From contig CM052360.1 of assembly GCA_028551475.1 (NCBI GenBank), forward strand, positions 18,774,501-18,838,500: a stretch of DNA of 64,000 nucleotides, read 5' to 3'. The notes beneath the pieces are model-generated. The model saw only the letters and a program-made list of their open reading frames with translations, did not search any database and was not told where the DNA came from. Position 1 is the first letter of the stretch, and the number at the start of each line of letters is the position of its first letter. The position numbers and the translations under genes were made by a program. Shown in pieces: positions 1-11,456 of this stretch. This stretch comes from Casuarina equisetifolia. Its lineage: Eukaryota; Streptophyta; Magnoliopsida; Fagales; Casuarinaceae.

Positions 1-1538
1 AGAGTACCTGTGAGTCGTGCTCCTTCGGTGCTTTGGTTCCTAGGACTTTTTTTTCTTCTTCTCCTGAAAAAGCTTAGATTTTGGTAAATTGTAGTTGGAG
101 AGAAAAATTTTATCTACTTTTGGAAACCTTGTCAATGGAAAAATCACCAATTTTCAGATTCAGATCATATAAGACCTCAAAAGCCATTTGGCATTCAGAG
201 TTCACCTGCGTGTGTTAAAATGTAAGCTGAATTACTAAATTCGAAAGTTTTCTTAACCAAGACTCAACTTCCTCAAACTTAACTGGCAAAACAATTAAGG
301 ATTGTCAGAATTTACTTCTGTAATTGCAGTACAACACATGCATTGCACTCGTAAACGAGACTTCCTCATCAAAGAAAACTAAAACAGAGGGAGCACATAT
401 TTAGATTCCAGCACCGATGCATGCATTGTAACTTCATTCATTTGGACTTTAGCTTACAGGCAGACTAAAAGCTGCATCTCTTTCCAGTGAGGCAGGTTAA
501 TTATAACCTGCCATCTCCATGTGGAGTTTTAAATCTTAGTGATTCAGTGTAGCAAATTAGTTGAACTGACCCATAAGAGTTCCAGGCTCCTAAAGCCTTG
601 TAAAATCCAGTGCCATTGCCACGATATTATTCCTCAAGGGACAGCTTCTTAGAGACAGATTTGTCTTTAGCAGCTAAGACATTGATAATTGGGACTTTTT
701 TACTCTCCCAAGCACACACACTTGCAGTCCAAAACGCCATTGTGCTCTGATAATTAGTGCTCTACATGTCGAACAATAAGACACAGCAGAGGAGAATAAA
801 CTAAGTACACCAGGATCTCTCTCTTCTCCCACTTCTCTCTCTCTCTCTGCAGTGGTCAGTGTGCCTTTTTACCAGTGACTTCCAAGTAAGTTTGACTCCT
901 CTTTTTTCTCACTACCTCAATGGCCCACCTCTGAGTGAGTCTGTATGGGTGGGCACCATGGCTAGGCGGAGAATAGAGCGTGCGTATGTTAAAAAATGAT
1001 ACATGAATAGAGTTTGTACATAACCACGTATGGCAGAAGATGAATGCAGGGAACAAACAACAATATATTACAGCTCAGAGAAGACAACAACATATTATTA
1101 TATATGCGATTGGAGTGCAGATATTCTTGAACTGTTTCAAGTTTTTAAGACTAAAAAAATTTGAGATTGCATTAAAGTAGAGAATTGTTGTGTTTGTCGT
1201 ACGCCCACTAAGTTTTGAGTACGAATTTCCTAACACAAGATTTGCTTAGTTTCTTCTCTCTCCTCCTCGAGCCCCTACCTTCTTCTTCCCTGTTGCTCTA
1301 CCTGGCCTTTGCTCTGTCGTCTGCATTCTCTCTCTCCTCCATATTCCCTGTTTAGTTCTGGCAAGGAATAGTTGATTGAGAGATTAAAAACACCGCTAAT
1401 AAACCTCTTCAAGGTTTGGTTGTCCTGCTTAAGCTGACTTGAAAAGAGAGACAAAAAAATAAAAAAAGAGTTTGTGCTGTAGCAGAAATATTTTTTGGAG
1501 AACACCTTTCTGCTACTGCATTTCACCTCTGCAAAAAC

Positions 1539-1562
1539 CTCTCTCTCTCTCTCTCTCTCCCT
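1539..1562 (+). repeat. CT microsatellite upstream of the NRG2-like gene
   Basis: A run of CT dinucleotides, with a similar run at about 831-848. CT-rich tracts are common near plant transcription starts. Whether this one is transcribed depends on which start site is used: the TATA-like site at 1824-1830 would leave it in the promoter. Confidence 0.8.
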
Positions 1563-1823
1563 CTAAGTTTCTTTCTTTCTGTGTGGTTGGCGTTCTGCCA
1601 AGAGATGAAATGAGTAGCTCTGAAACTTCTTCCAGAGCTATATTTCTAGCAAAACCCCACCCTTTTTTGCCAGAAAGTGAACATGGGTTACTCTAATACT
1701 CCTTCAAACCCTTTTTCTCCTCTAGTCCTATAGAACATACCTTAAACGAAGCACTTCCCTATGGGGAAAAACCCCACCTTTTTATCAGAAAAGAATACAC
1801 AGGTTCCTCCAAAAAACGACCTT

Positions 1824-1830
1824 TTATATA
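1824..1830 (+). promoter_or_regulatory. Putative TATA box of the DUF630/DUF632 gene
   Basis: A TTTATATA-type element lies about 90 bp before the chosen ATG at 1917. That spacing would give a start site near 1855-1860 and a leader of about 60 nt. This rests on sequence match and position only; a start further upstream cannot be excluded. Confidence 0.4.
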
Positions 1831-1916
1831 CCTAGCCCGTTTTTCTAAAAGCAGCCTCAACCTCACCCCCCCAGCTAGTGAAGCAAAAGAGACCTCCAAC
1901 TTCACCGAGGGAAGAC

Positions 1917-4900
1917 ATGGGTTGTGTTGCTTCCAAACTGGAGGAAGAAGAGGAGGTAGTATCCATCTGCAGACAGAGGAAGCGCCAGCTTAAGCTTGCT
2001 GTGGAGAGAAGACATGCCCTTGCAGAAGCACATTGTAGGTACTGTCAAGCTCTTTATGCTGTAGCAGCAGCCATCAAGCTCTTTGTTGCTCGCCACTCTT
2101 CTCCTGCTTCACCTTTCCTCATCACATTCCCACCACCTTGCCCTCCTTCTCCACCAACTGGGAAAGTGATAACCAACCCAATGTTCCTTCAACAGACACC
2201 CTCTGATTCCACCACCCACGAAGCCATTGCTTGTGAGTCATGTAGGTCTTCAACCACTTCAGACTCTTCTGAGGAAGAGAGGGAAGAAGAAGCAGAAAGA
2301 GAAAGAGTAGAACAGCCCTGTGGGTACTTTTACATGCAAATGCCACCACAAATGCCATCACCACAGAGAGATTTTGGGTGGGATTTCTTTAATCCTTTTG
2401 ACAGTGTAAGACCTGAGGTTATCAGTGGGTACCGGAGGAGCTCGGACGATGATTTGAGGGTTGTTAGGGAAGAAGAAGGGATTCCAGAGCTCGAAGAGGA
2501 AGGTGAAAGAGAAGAGGAAGAAGCCAAGGTGATGGTGGTTGAAGAAAACGGCGATGTGGAGCATGAGAGTGGGGTTGAGGTGGTGAAGGTAGCCGATGGT
2601 GCCAATATGAGCCAGGAAGAGCAGAAGGGCCTTACAGTTATTGATACCCCAATGGTAGGAAGAGAACTGTTAGATGCACTGAAGGATATTGAGGATCATT
2701 TCATTAGGGCTTATGATTCTGGCAAGGATGTCTCCAGGATGCTAGAGGCCAATAGAGTTTACCTGCAGTCTAACCTGGAGGAAATCAAAGGTCGGTCTAT
2801 ATCTCTTCTTCCATTTTCAAGTGTTAAGTTTTGTTCGTATGGTTCATCTCTGCATGGCCCTATCATCAGTAGCGACACAGTTTTAAAATTGATTTTTATG
2901 TAATCTTTCGTTGTTATTATGTCTCCTTTGCTTGTTTGTTATTGCAACTTGTAGTCAAGGTTAAGGTCATTGGCAATGTAGTTTGGATTACACATAAGGT
3001 AGTTATCTGCTTTACAATTTCCGAAAGTTTCTCCTTTCTCTGTCATCTACTGGGTCTGCCTTGACTTTTTATCAAGTGCAGCAAATTTTTCAGATAACTT
3101 TTTTTATCTGAAGGAAAATTTTCAGATGGATTGATAATAATATCCCTGGGTTGGTGTTTCTATCCTTCGGGTTCTGGTTTTGTCCTTTTGTAAGTCCCAC
3201 TGCTGCTTCTTTATTTAGGATGAGAACTTTAATCTGTAGGGCTTACCCTTCTTTCCTCGATGAAAAAAGTTGATCTCTTTCTCTCCACTTCTTTCTGAAT
3301 TTTCTTCCATGCCTTTACACGATGATTTTAAGGTAATTATGAGGTAAACAAACCTGGATTCCATATCTCCTTGAACTAACGAAAAGGTTTTTCCAAAGGA
3401 TGTCTCCGCTCTCTATGCCTTTTGTTCCGAAACTAAAGGAAGGAGAGAAAGAATGGAAGAAAAAGTGGCGGGGGTGGACCAATGAAGATGTTCGGTCCTT
3501 TCTTTGTTGCTTTGCTTTTGCTTTCAAGTTATCCTTTTTCGTTGTCCCTACCTTTCGTCTTCAGGAAATATCGATGGTGGGGGCTGACCTTTAATTTTTG
3601 GAGAGTAAAGTTTATGCTTTAGAAGTTGATGCCTGTGCATTTAAAAAATAAATGCCAAATCCCTTAGAAAAAAAAAAAGACATAGCTAAGTAAAAAGCAA
3701 AAAAGAAAAATTGTACCCAAATTCGGGATACTTAAGAAAATTGGTCTCTTGATAGTGCAAAGACAACACGCTAATTTGTCTAATATACTTGTGTACACAC
3801 ATGTATTGCATATACACAGGATACAAGTATTAGGTTTTCATATGATGCTGAAGCTCTGCCAAGAAAGTTTTGCTTCTTGGTATCTACCAAGAACTTCGTA
3901 AAATGTGTCTAAGAGACTCTCGCTCTGTACCGATGATATACATAAAAATTTCTGAATTTTTTTGAGAATCTATTTTAAGAATCCACATGTCAGAATCTAC
4001 CTTTAAAAAATGACCATTGCTTCTCTTTGTTGCAGAGAACTCAACAAAACTCATCCAAGCTATTACATGGAATCGGTCCACTTCATCTAGACCTTCATGT
4101 AAGAGTCTTGTAGCATCCACTTCAAAGGGTGGTTCAACATGGACGGAGTTTAAGAATGACCTCTTTGATGACTACGGAGGAATGACTTCAGGAAGCCATT
4201 CACTAACCCTGGGAAGGCTATATGCGTGGGAGAAGAAGCTATATGAAGAAGTGAAGGTAAATATCGGCTCTCCTTATTTATTCTCAACAAGATAAAAATT
4301 TTAAATGCTTTGGCTACTGTTAAAGAACACAGTAAATCATTGGATAAAATATGTCTGTCACTCTGACATGTTCTTGCTTTTGGCACAGACATTCTTTGTA
4401 AAGATTGTTTAGATTTTGAACTTGGAGTTGTACAAACTTGTGCTTCCTAAAGTCTGTGTATCACCAGTGACTCTGGGTCCTGCTTCATGTAGATTCCCCA
4501 TCCGCTGTCTTGCACTACAAGATTTATGAGGTCACTGAGAAACTTAGGAATCTCGCTTCTCCGTATTTTTGAATAAGTAGCATCTATGGCTATCTTGTGA
4601 TCGTTTTCTGATGCAGGTAGATTTTCCAATAACGGTAACTAGTCTTCCATCTACATGAATTAAGCACCGATTCTGAACACAAAACTGAGTATAGATGCAT
4701 AGATTTCTTAATTTTATGTAGGAAATTATGTTTTGCTGGCTAAAATCATGTGTTATCTTTGCTGTGCAGACATAAGATAGTTTTGCTTGAATGACATACC
4801 AAATGGTAATAATTCATTTGTTTTTATCCAAATAACCATAAATTGTAGAAGAAACATCTAACTTTAGTATAGAAAGTGTATAGATTGTGGAAATACCAAT

Positions 4901-6390
4901 CATGTTAACTGCTGGGAATGTAAGAAGAGACTTTCAGTGAACAAGTAGTAAAATCTTACTTTCCTGCATTATCTTTTGTAGTTTGCAGCTAAAGTCATGA
5001 TCACTACTTACTCTCAGCTGCTTGAGGAAGTGGACTTCTTCATAAAGAGACAACTTTTGCAACTGCTTATGTCGGATCACAACTTATTTTGCTAACAGTA
5101 TACCACCAGTTCCCGACCTGCATGTCTCCTAGATGCTATGTTTTGATTTTAAATCACCAAAAATCCAACAAAGTACAGAAATATAACTGATCGCTATTAT
5201 ATTTACGTTCTGCGTTTGACATGTTACTTTGCTCTTAGGCTGGAGATAATGCAAGAAAAATTTATGAGAAAAAATGTTCACGACTGAGAAACCAGGATGT
5301 CAAAGGAGATGATGAACTTAGTTTGGACAAGACCAGAGCTGCAGTGAAAGACTTGTATGCCAGGATCTTGGTTGCAATTCAAAGTGCTGAGTCCATCTCA
5401 AAGAGAATCGAGAAAATGAGAGATGAAGAGTTGCAGCCTCAGATTGTCGAACTATTAAAAGGGTAAGGGGATTAGCCTTAACAACAAAAGAACACTTAAT
5501 TTGAAAAGTTTGGGCTTTTCCCTGTCTCTTATTCTCCTCTTTGCTAGTGCAGCCTAACTAGAACCTGGAAAATTATGTTGGAATCCCATGAAACTCAGAA
5601 TAAGATCCTGCTTGAAGTTAGGACTTTTGCTTGCCCCACTTTTGGAAAATTCTGCAATGACTCTCACAGACTAGCAACTCTTCAGCTCGAGGCTGAGATT
5701 CACAATTGGCGTGCATGCTTTGTTGAGTATGTTGCTGCACAGAAAGGATATGTAGAAGCTCTCAATGGCTGGCTGGAAAAGTTTGTAGCCCCAGAAGTTG
5801 GATTCTACTCCAGGGGCAGGAATTCAGCTGTCTCATGTCGAGTCAATGGACCCCCATTGCTTGTGATCTGCAATGATTGGTTAACCTCCATGGACAAATT
5901 ACCAGATAAAGCTGTAACCTTTGCAATGAAAAGCTTTGCAAAGGATGTGAGAGCTCTGTGGGTTCATCAAGGGGAGGAACAGCAGCAGAAGAGGAAAGTT
6001 GACAGTCTAGCAAAACAACTTGATCGAAGGGCTCAAGCGTTCCAGAAGTTAGAAAGCAGGTTTCTTGAGTATAAGCCTACAGAAGAAAAAGAGTCAGAAT
6101 TGGAACATGGGAATGAGTACTTTGCTGATAAGGTGGATCAACTGGACAGATTGAGAAGGAAGTTGGATGCAGAGAAGGAGAAACACCACAAGTGCATGCA
6201 AGAAACACAAAGGACCACATTAAACGGATTTCAAAGTGGTTTTTCCACAATTTTGGAGTCCTTAACAGAGTTCTCCACTGCATCTCAGAAAATGTACAAT
6301 GACCTTGTAGTTTGCAGTGAAAATGATGAGAAAGCTGGGAATCGCTCATATATAGAGGATTCCAAGGCTGGAGACAATGGTATTCGATAA
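1917..6390 (+). CDS. DUF630/DUF632 domain protein, NRG2-like (718 aa)
   Basis: Plant-specific protein with an N-terminal DUF630 and a larger DUF632 domain, the family of nitrate regulator NRG2 (nuclear or membrane-associated in described members). Four exons fit: 1917-2790, 4036-4256, 5239-5462, 5553-6390, all GT-AG and closing in frame at 718 codons. The start is the ATG giving MGCVASKL, an N-myristoylation signal with a neighbouring Cys for palmitoylation, typical of the family. Residues 1-60 form the Cys/Arg-rich DUF630. Residues 90-240 are Ser/Pro-rich and then strongly acidic. DUF632 runs from about 245 to 560, with the motif ANRVYLQSNLEEIK crossing the first splice junction. A charged coiled-coil stretch lies near 500-570. 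Family assignment is secure; the specific role is inferred, and other members act in leaf rolling or root growth. Confidence 0.93.
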
Positions 6391-8103
6391 TATAGAATCA
6401 GAGTTTTGAGTATCAACAGTTTATGCATTCTGTATGGTTCTCTGTATATTTCAGTGTCAAAGCAACTCGCTGAGACACATTTACACTTGTTGTAGTTTCT
6501 GCGGCAATAGATTGATACTTGTATTATTTGTACTTCTGTGGATGCCCACAGATTTTGATGCTGGACCTGTAAATCTCCTGTTTTCTAGTCTTTCTTGGTT
6601 GGTGTCTCAAGAAGGATAGAGAGAGGAAATTAATGTGGGCAATTCTTGTAAGTAACGGGATACTGGTCTTGGACCGGAATCATTTGAATTGTGTGGTAAC
6701 GAGTCTTATAAATTAAGTCTTAATAAGCTGGGTGTGTCAGTCTTGTATATTTTTGGTGTTCGCTTCTTGTGTACACTGGTTAATTATTGGGTCCCAGGTA
6801 AAATAGACAGAGGTGTAAATTTTAAGAATTTATCAGGAAGAGTGGATTCCTTTTGTAATGCTAATTATATAAGCATTTGAAGAATGTAAAACAAATTGAA
6901 TCGCAAAGATCATTATTATAATTCGTAGATGTCGGTTTCTGTGGATTCTAAATTATTGTGGCAATGACAGAAAAACACGTTTCCTAGCAACAACATGCTT
7001 TGTGCTTTAATCCATTTAGATTTTGTCATCATAGTTGTCAGATTTTATCTTGTTTAACCCAAGAATTTTGTTTGTTTCTTTGTCAAGTTTCAGTCTTTAC
7101 CTTCGTCCCCATTTCTCCCTTAAATGGAGGTGCCGGTTAAAGGTAAACAAAAAGCTCAGATGGAAAGCAAGTCATAACTTGTGCTAATTTTGATAGGAAT
7201 TTTTCTCTATTTTTCGTATATGATGCTCCAAGGAATTTGAAAAAAAGAAGAAGAAAAAGGTCCAATTATTGGCCTCCAATCTGGAGAATCACACTGATGA
7301 AGTCTACTGAGGCTGGCTACAACACTGACATCTTTTGCCTTCCTTCACACCAATGCTTCATGCATCATCAAATTATGGGTCCCAGTGATGGCCTTTCTGT
7401 CAAATTTGACGGTATCTCAGTGCAATGGAATCACTACCACGTATTAGAATGGAAGTTTTTACTCAATCTCAAGACACCCATTGACCCTACGCATCTGTTT
7501 TCTGCTAAATACTGACTGACAGCACTAGCGTCCCTTCGCACGCGAAACGTCAGAGAAAGAGAGCAATGGAAGCAATAGATATTGGCATCACCATCTGTCT
7601 CATCCCATGTCAAGCTCATTCAGCTTTCCAACGCGCCTCTTTATGTAGAAAGAAGACTATTAACCATCTGGGGCAGTTACAGTGTCTACATTCTATAATG
7701 AATCTGTTATAAGAACAGGTTCAGTAGCTATCCATCTTAAGTTTCATCATAAAGATCATTTGTCATTGCAGCCTCCTGGTCTCATGAAGAACATACTCAA
7801 TCATGGAAAGCATTATCAGCATTTGTCCCAGTAGCTACCAAGAGCGTGCAGCGGAAGAACCTATGTGATTCTACCATAAAGGTAATGATTGTGATCCTGA
7901 TTCCTATCACTCGTATCATAAAAGCTGATTAAGCATTAATTATAATCTGCAAACAACTTGCTAAATCATTCAAGTTGCACTACATTCTTTTGGGTTTTGT
8001 ACAATATGCAATGATGCACATCCTAAAAAAGCTTGACTATCATCATGCAAATGAATAATTACAGATGGCAAGGTTTAAGTTACAATTACAATCATCCCTC
8101 CGC
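6391..8103. other. Intergenic stretch, 3' ends of two converging genes
   Basis: This holds the 3' untranslated region of the DUF630/DUF632 gene and, at the right, that of the minus-strand CPP1-like gene. A 92-codon open frame at about 7237-7515 has no recognisable domain, no family similarity I know and no splice context, so I do not call it. I see no tRNA or mobile element. Confidence 0.6.
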
Positions 8104-10307
8104 CTACCTTAGGTATAGGGAGACCAAGAATTGAGAGACGATCACAAATTCGCTTACTACAGCAGCAGGGGAGTGTATGCCAAGAAATGGGACAATGTCT
8201 ACCTGCAACCAACCCTCAACTGCAGATCCCACCACAGCACCCGCCACAAGGCCTCCAATGGTGATTAAAGTCGCCTTCCCTGCAAATATGAATGGCAAAA
8301 CAATCAAATATTTTCACCAAGCTGATGCGCAGGAAAGATGAAAATTTACATTCTTTGAAGCCTTGATACGCTCAATTGATAAGGCAGGATGAATAATCCA
8401 ATCCCAACCCCAAGTTGACCAAATCAACAGCTGATTGTGCTGATATTCTCAGGGTCCAAATTGGCCGTTCCTGCTTTAAAAATGGATAGTACCAACCTTT
8501 ACAGGTCACAGTTACAGAATCAGAAATAGAACCAGTTATATATATTGTCTATGGTCTCCATACATTGGTGTTCCTTCCATAAAGGATCTTATGCTAATGG
8601 AGAAAATGCACCCAGAAAATTATACAACATAGTGAAGTACCAACAGGACCAGCATCAGAATGTCAGATTCTACCACAACAATTTGAAACCTTGCCACATA
8701 ACTGAGAAAAGGAAATGCAATCCAACAGATATTTACTATTTAACGCTCCAGTTAGTAGCACCTAAAAGCTAAATTGCAAGATCAATAACTAACGCATCAA
8801 GGCTAATTTGTCCTTGCCAATAATGGGAATCCATAATAAACAGAACATGCTAAACTCTCAGAATTTAAACTTGGAAGGGACAAATCCTGATTGCACGTAT
8901 ATTTGTTCAGTTGTGGGGCACAATAGAATCCGACCCAAAGTGGCACTTGACAATCTTGAAGACAACATTCCTTCGAATCCTAATAAAACCATGCAAGGCC
9001 AGCCAAATATGTAAAGTTCCTTACCTAATTTGACATTCCTTTTGGTCATGAAGTACAAGGAGACTCCAAAACTACCGGCCAAGATCAGTCCAGGAACATC
9101 AGCTCCAGCATAAGGCACTGAGGATGATGTCGAAGCCCCATTGACATAGGTTAAAGCCATTAGAGCCCCGTATACACCAGCTTGTACGGCCAGCTCACGA
9201 GCTGATGGAGTTTCAACTGCAACGGCTGCATTTTTCATTGTAGCCTGCAACCACGGAGGCATTGATCCCATTCCAGATGTCTTCACCGGTTTAACGTCGG
9301 CATAACGAATGCCACTATTCACAACCTTCCCTGCTCGCCGCTGAGTTAAGCTTTGCATGAGCAGCATATCATATGCGGCCTCAACCTAAAACACATCCAA
9401 ATAGTGGGAAAAAGGAAATGAAAGCATAGGAAGCGAAACTGGCAGAAACAAAAAATAGCTTCCGGCAATTAATTAACAACGGAAATCAAACTTTGACATA
9501 AACACCTATACTGACCAACTCAGATTCAATAAAGACTTCGGAAGCTGCTACCTCAACATTTATCAACTCTAAAGAACTAAGTTTTACTTAAATCCAACTT
9601 AATTCACAACATCATGTCAAATTGGGCACTGAGTTGGCAAAATCTGAACCATTTAATTGAACATATTGGTAGTAAGATATGCAGAGGATTCTAGTACAAC
9701 GGCATCCACTAGCCATGGACGTTCAAAGCCACAACTGGAGTTCTTATTATCATCCTTGCAGTGAAAAAAATGGTAAAGCAACTTACAATGAGTACAATTG
9801 AGCATAGAACACCAAAAAAATTCACCGATTTCTATGGATGGCGAGATCATTCAAACATAATTCACGACTTCAGGATAAAATCAACAACTAGTGCTCAACA
9901 AAACTAGTATTTTCGGTTCGTAATTGAGATAAGAAGGAAAACGAGTAATCCGGCGAGAGTATGCTTAGGGAAGGGACCTGTGCAATCGCCTCCTTGTCAT
10001 CCTTACAGGCAGCTACAATCGAGTTCTTGGCGCGAAGTATGTCATCAAACGACGCACCCTCGGGGACCCCGAGGAGCTTGAGAGCTGTCTCCACCGACAT
10101 ATCGGACCGCGCCGAGTCATCGGCTCGCCAGCCGGCCTGGACCAGTTTGTGCCGGGGCGGTATAATGCTCTGATTACGCAGACCTCGCCAGGGCAAGTTT
10201 CTTATGGGCCGTCCCGCGTGGCCCGGACCGGGCCCCCGTCTCGGTGGCTGAGGGTAGGGCGAACCGGCGGTGAAGCGGTTGGGCCGAACGGAGAGTGTGG
10301 CAGCCAT
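8104..10307 (-). CDS. CPP1/CDF1-like plastid J-like membrane protein, DUF3353 (288 aa)
   Basis: Member of the DUF3353 family that includes CPP1 (chaperone-like protein of protochlorophyllide oxidoreductase; also called CDF1), a chloroplast membrane protein. Three exons on the minus strand: 10307-9978, 9385-9025, 8279-8104, with exact phase closure. Residues 1-60 are Arg/Pro-rich and serine-poor in part, consistent with a plastid transit peptide. A J-like region follows (about 68-130, motif ALKLLGVPEGASFDDI) without the HPD tripeptide of true J proteins. The C-terminal half has several hydrophobic segments, for example near LAVQAGVYGALMALTYV, LILAGSFGVSLYFM, LITIGGLVAGAVVGSAV and VVSEFVIVSQFLVSLYL, suggesting about four membrane spans. 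Exon 1 is markedly GC-richer than its surroundings. Which of the family's paralogues this is cannot be decided here. Confidence 0.92.
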
Positions 10308-11456
10308 TCTTTGGGAGAATCTGAGGCTTAGAGCGGAGAAGACGATTAATCTAGAGCCTGATTTCTATGCGTGTGTTGCTGTGGTGTAAGTGCTTCTTAA
10401 TTCATCACCGTCGGATGGAAATCATGTTTATCAAATTAAGGGTCTATTCCTTTTTTGGTTTTTTGTTTTTTCCCAAGCAATAATGTCTTAACTGTTCTAA
10501 GAAATTAGATTTCCTTACTCGTTTTGGACTTCTCCAAAAATTACATTAAGTCATATTTACATGTAAAAAGATGAGATATTTATAAGTATTTGAAAAAAAA
10601 AAGTCTTTGAATAGATTTAGTGTACAAGTGTGCACAAAACTTGAACATATATTAGTTAAAAATTTTAATTTAAGAGGAAAAAAATGTATTATTAGGTTAG
10701 TTTGATTAGTTTATATATCTTTCTTAACTCTAGCTCGCTTGAGTTTACCGCTAAAGATTCAACACTTATGTATATAAATTTGGTTTCGTATGTTGTAATA
10801 TTAAAAGATAAAAATACTAATTTTTGAATTGTTTAAAATTTTTATCTACATAAAATATAGATGTAGTACAAAATATAAAATATAAAATATCTTAAGTTAA
10901 TAATTGGTCATGGACAAACATGTGGAAGAGGAAAGTAAACACTAGTGGATAAACATCTCGAAGTCATAGATTTTTATAATTGATTAGTTTAATAATAAAA
11001 TGACTTATATTGTTTTTTAGTTACTCTTCACTAATCAAATGATATTTATACAACGATGACTAAAGAAGCTCAATTAGTGCACATCCTTTTCTCAATTGAG
11101 GTTGTTTATTGTCCATTTATTCTTCCGTCTAATTTTCATTTTCTTTCTTGATACGAAGATTGTCTCGTTATCCACTGTTTTTTGCTTGAGGGACTGTTAT
11201 TTCCATGTCTGCGTCTTTGGTTCAATGACTTGCTAAGGTTGTAGTCTACCAAAGCTCGACCACTCCTGTAGACTCGTGTCTCAATAGTTAAGCGTGTCCT
11301 AATCTTGGCTACACTTCCTGGACGTGCACTGCTTGTGGCCAGTAGTCTCGGCTTCTCTGGAGAAAAATCTCCCATGACGTAAAAATCAGCTCTGGTCTGG
11401 TTCTTGGCCTCTATTAAAGCCGGGAAGCAATTGGCTAGGGGTTAGGTACAGCAGCG
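10308..11456. other. Bidirectional promoter interval between divergent genes
   Basis: The CPP1-like gene (minus) and the desaturase-like gene (plus) are transcribed away from this interval. The centre (about 10440-11100) is strongly AT-rich with no coding signal. From 11130 the composition is more even, which may be leader or proximal promoter of the plus-strand gene. No mobile element recognised. Confidence 0.6.

Larger units (their letters stand above)
1..1916. other. 5' flank and promoter region, no gene seen
   Basis: I find no convincing coding region in this stretch on either strand. It contains CT-rich microsatellites (about 831-848 and 1539-1562) and a pair of diverged direct repeats (about 1651-1693 and 1768-1810). 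It ends at the start of the DUF630/DUF632 gene. The left end could hold part of another gene's untranslated region, but nothing supports that directly. Confidence 0.6.

Noticed and set aside
7237-7515. A 92-codon plus-strand open frame downstream of the NRG2-like gene.
   Set aside because: It shows no domain, no splice partners and no family similarity that I recognise; it probably arises by chance in untranslated or intergenic DNA.
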